The translations under genes and the position numbers were made by a program. From an uncultured bacterium (GTDB lineage: Bacteria > Cyanobacteriota > Vampirovibrionia > Gastranaerophilales > Gastranaerophilaceae): a stretch of 64,000 nt of DNA. Below the pieces are notes generated by a model. It searched no databases, was not told the origin of the DNA, and saw only the letters and a list, made by a program, of their open reading frames with translations. The stretch spans positions 1 through 64,000 of the forward strand of contig CANAIK010000003.1 in the NCBI GenBank assembly GCA_947361225.1, read 5' to 3'. This document shows, piece by piece, positions 62,782 to 64,000 of this stretch (the stretch's first letter is position 1; the number at the start of each line of letters is the position of its first letter).

Positions 62782-62802
62782 GCGAGAATAATTTATTCTC
62801 GC
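62782..62802 (-). promoter_or_regulatory. 21-base palindrome between tube and chaperone genes
   Basis: GCGAGAATAA, one central base, TTATTCTCGC: a perfect ten-base-pair arm with almost no loop. It lies just after the tube stop (62810) and 28 bases before the chaperone ATG. No T run follows, so it is not a plain terminator. It could limit transcription or mark an RNA cleavage point, so that tube protein is made in excess over chaperone. Confidence 0.6.
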
Positions 62803-62809
62803 AAACCCA

Positions 62810-63250
62810 CTACACATTCTCTAACCATTCGTAATCTTCGCAAGCATACGGAAGACTTTCTTCAGTTGCCGTTTTTTGTGCTAAATCAATCAAATTCAAT
62901 TCATCGAATGTAACACCGATAAGTTTTACACGTTGAACCTTGTTTGTATTGTTATTGTAAGCTTTTCCTATAATAGAAATATCGGGCTGCTTGCCGTTTT
63001 TATATTGCTCGAAAATATTGATAAATGTATTATCTATTCTCCATTTTGTGAACTCACCTGTCAGTTCAACACACACCAGTTTTCTTTTTTTTGTATAACT
63101 TTCCGATTCGTCAATATCCTCATACATATTCGCTTGTTTTAATGTGAATGTTTTCATACTTCCGACTTTTACTTCTTGATTATCGGTTGTAAGCCACACA
63201 GAACCGTCGGTTCCGTTAAAAATTTCTTTTGTCTGTAAATTTTTTCCCAT
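62810..63250 (-). CDS. Contractile tail tube protein (XkdM-like)
   Basis: 146 residues. The N-terminus FNGTDGSVWLTTDNQEVKVGSMKTFTLKQ (about 11-39) and the later GEFTKWRIDNTFINIFEQYKNGKQPDISIIGKAYNN (about 65-100) match the XkdM tube family. It forms the inner tube within the sheath. It follows the sheath gene by 20 bases and precedes the chaperone. Start ATG 63250, with AAGGA-like bases before it. Confidence 0.85.
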   Translation of the reverse strand: MGKNLQTKEIFNGTDGSVWLTTDNQEVKVGSMKTFTLKQANMYEDIDESESYTKKRKLVCVELTGEFTKWRIDNTFINIFEQYKNGKQPDISIIGKAYNNNTNKVQRVKLIGVTFDELNLIDLAQKTATEESLPYACEDYEWLENV

Positions 63251-63270
63251 TTTTTTATCCTTTTTTTTAA

Positions 63271-64000
63271 TTAGTACATTTCAACTTCAATTTCGCAGGA
63301 TTCAATTGCATTTAAGAATTTAACATCGAATTTTAGCGCCATTATTTTTTTGTAAGTTAATTTTGCAACTTCCAAATCTGACATTGAATTGATTTCGTCT
63401 TCGTTTTTTCCCGATGCAATCCACAATTCACGCATTCTTTGTGTGTCAATAGAAACCGTGTTTTTGTATTCTTCGTCGAATATATCCGCTTTTTCCATTT
63501 CTCTTATAAAACCCTTGCAAGCGGAAATGAACAATTGTTCATTGTCGTAGTTATTCTTGTATTTGCCTTTATAACCTGCTCGAAAAGAATATTTGATATC
63601 AGTGTCAAATCTTTTTATACCTTCCATAATGCACAAGTCTTTCATATCCTCGGTATCTTTTGTATTTGTTGTTATTAAGGTATTTACAGGACTTGCAACC
63701 CGAACTCCTTCTTCTTCGTTGTACAAAGTTATTTGACCTTCGGTTACAATTTTTGGCATATCAACTTTTTCTAATTCAGTTAACACATAGCCCGCAATTG
63801 ACATATTATAAGGACATCCGGCGCACAAACCTGCAATAAGCGGCAATAAATCCATTCCTTTTATTTTTGTTGAACCGTTTACTTGAATTCCGTTAGCCAG
63901 TGTAGCGCTTGGGTTATTAATTGATGCAACCCATTTTGAATCCGCTTTTTTGTTATAAACCAAAGCAAAAATTTCATTCTCTTTTGCATATGAAACAATT
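63271..64000 (-). CDS. Contractile tail sheath protein (XkdK-like), C-terminal part
   Basis: Open to the right edge of the window: the frame continues past the TTG at 63963 to base 64000 (upstream residues read IVSYAKENEIFALVYNKKAD). About 243 residues are visible. The C-terminal half of the sheath family is clear: LPLIAGLCAGCPYNMSIAGYVLTELEK (about 48-74 of the visible part), VASPVNTLITT, CIMEGIKRFDTDIKYSFRAGYKGKYKNNYDNEQLFISACKGFIREME, and the last domain ending AIESCEIEVEMY. The sheath contracts to drive the tube into the target. Genes further upstream (portal, capsid, terminase) would lie outside the window. Confidence 0.88.
   Translation of the reverse strand, partial: IVSYAKENEIFALVYNKKADSKWVASINNPSATLANGIQVNGSTKIKGMDLLPLIAGLCAGCPYNMSIAGYVLTELEKVDMPKIVTEGQITLYNEEEGVRVASPVNTLITTNTKDTEDMKDLCIMEGIKRFDTDIKYSFRAGYKGKYKNNYDNEQLFISACKGFIREMEKADIFDEEYKNTVSIDTQRMRELWIASGKNEDEINSMSDLEVAKLTYKKIMALKFDVKFLNAIESCEIEVEMY

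Noticed and set aside
54939-64000. A complete prophage
   Set aside because: Only the tail, baseplate and lysis genes are within the window; no capsid, portal, terminase, integrase or att site was seen, so a tailocin is equally possible.
1-64000. CRISPR array or insertion sequence
   Set aside because: No regularly spaced repeats and no transposase-like frame were seen on either strand.

Overview
The window is AT-rich bacterial chromosome (about 30% G+C by eye, not counted), densely packed on both strands, and it runs into the tail module of a phage or phage-like element at its right end. Housekeeping content is bacterial throughout: peptide deformylase, Met-tRNA formyltransferase, type II dehydroquinase, MEP-pathway IspD, RadA and MurJ. 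Several lineage-type proteins start with a short Asn/Ile...Phe-(Thr/Lys)-(Ser/Gly) segment. Together with the SD-less promoters this suggests a gut Gastranaerophilales-like (Melainabacteria/Vampirovibrionia) organism. That assignment is inference. UGA is an ordinary stop here, because several intact genes end in TGA.

Layout. 1-4.5 kb (+): def-fmt-aroH and a pair of M16 peptidase-like proteins, one active and one degenerate. 4.5-11.2 kb (-): spoIID (broken by one in-frame TGA), murJ, tsaC, a lineage-specific protein and an APC permease. 11.2-12.6 kb (+): an MFS transporter that shares a mirror-image promoter with spoIID. 12.6-17.5 kb (-): a 1609-residue modular protein that looks like a large effector or toxin. 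17.6-29.8 kb: radA, then a long minus-strand run (ispD, thiL, aroQ, ribD, CpaF-like, CpaE-like, pncC, a secreted protein, a YhaM-type nuclease, a CaCA exchanger), then nrnA and a YihY/BrkB protein on plus. 29.8-30.1 kb: a non-coding stretch with a hairpin repeat, a strong promoter and a candidate small RNA. 30.1-36.4 kb: two head-to-head SF1 helicases, one fused to an EndoQ-like PHP nuclease and one to a RecB-like nuclease, followed by a frameshifted small gene. 36.5-40.9 kb: a lineage protein and an LplT-PlsC-acyl-AMP-ligase fusion.

40.9-48.8 kb (-) holds a six-gene, translationally coupled operon: UbiA prenyltransferase, PEP-dikinase-like phosphotransferase, DUF3419/BtaA-like protein, phytol/dolichol-kinase-like protein, GNAT-like protein and OleC-like ligase. 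I recognise no described pathway for this set; it looks like biosynthesis of an isoprenoid or lipid compound. 48.9-52.9 kb (+) holds a second compact unit: a cytosolic CapA-like metallophosphatase, a Mur-ligase-like protein with a lost P-loop, and an intact MurF-like ligase. It has its own promoter, and its base composition differs from its neighbours. These two units are the best candidates for undescribed systems.

54.9-64.0 kb (-) is a contractile tail module in PBSX-like order: sheath, tube, chaperone with a canonical -1 frameshift site, a very short 256-residue tape measure, XkdP/Q/R/S/T/U-like baseplate genes, fibre, DUF1353, a holin-like protein and an M15 endolysin. The window ends inside the sheath gene, so whether this is a full prophage or a tailocin-like particle cannot be decided here.
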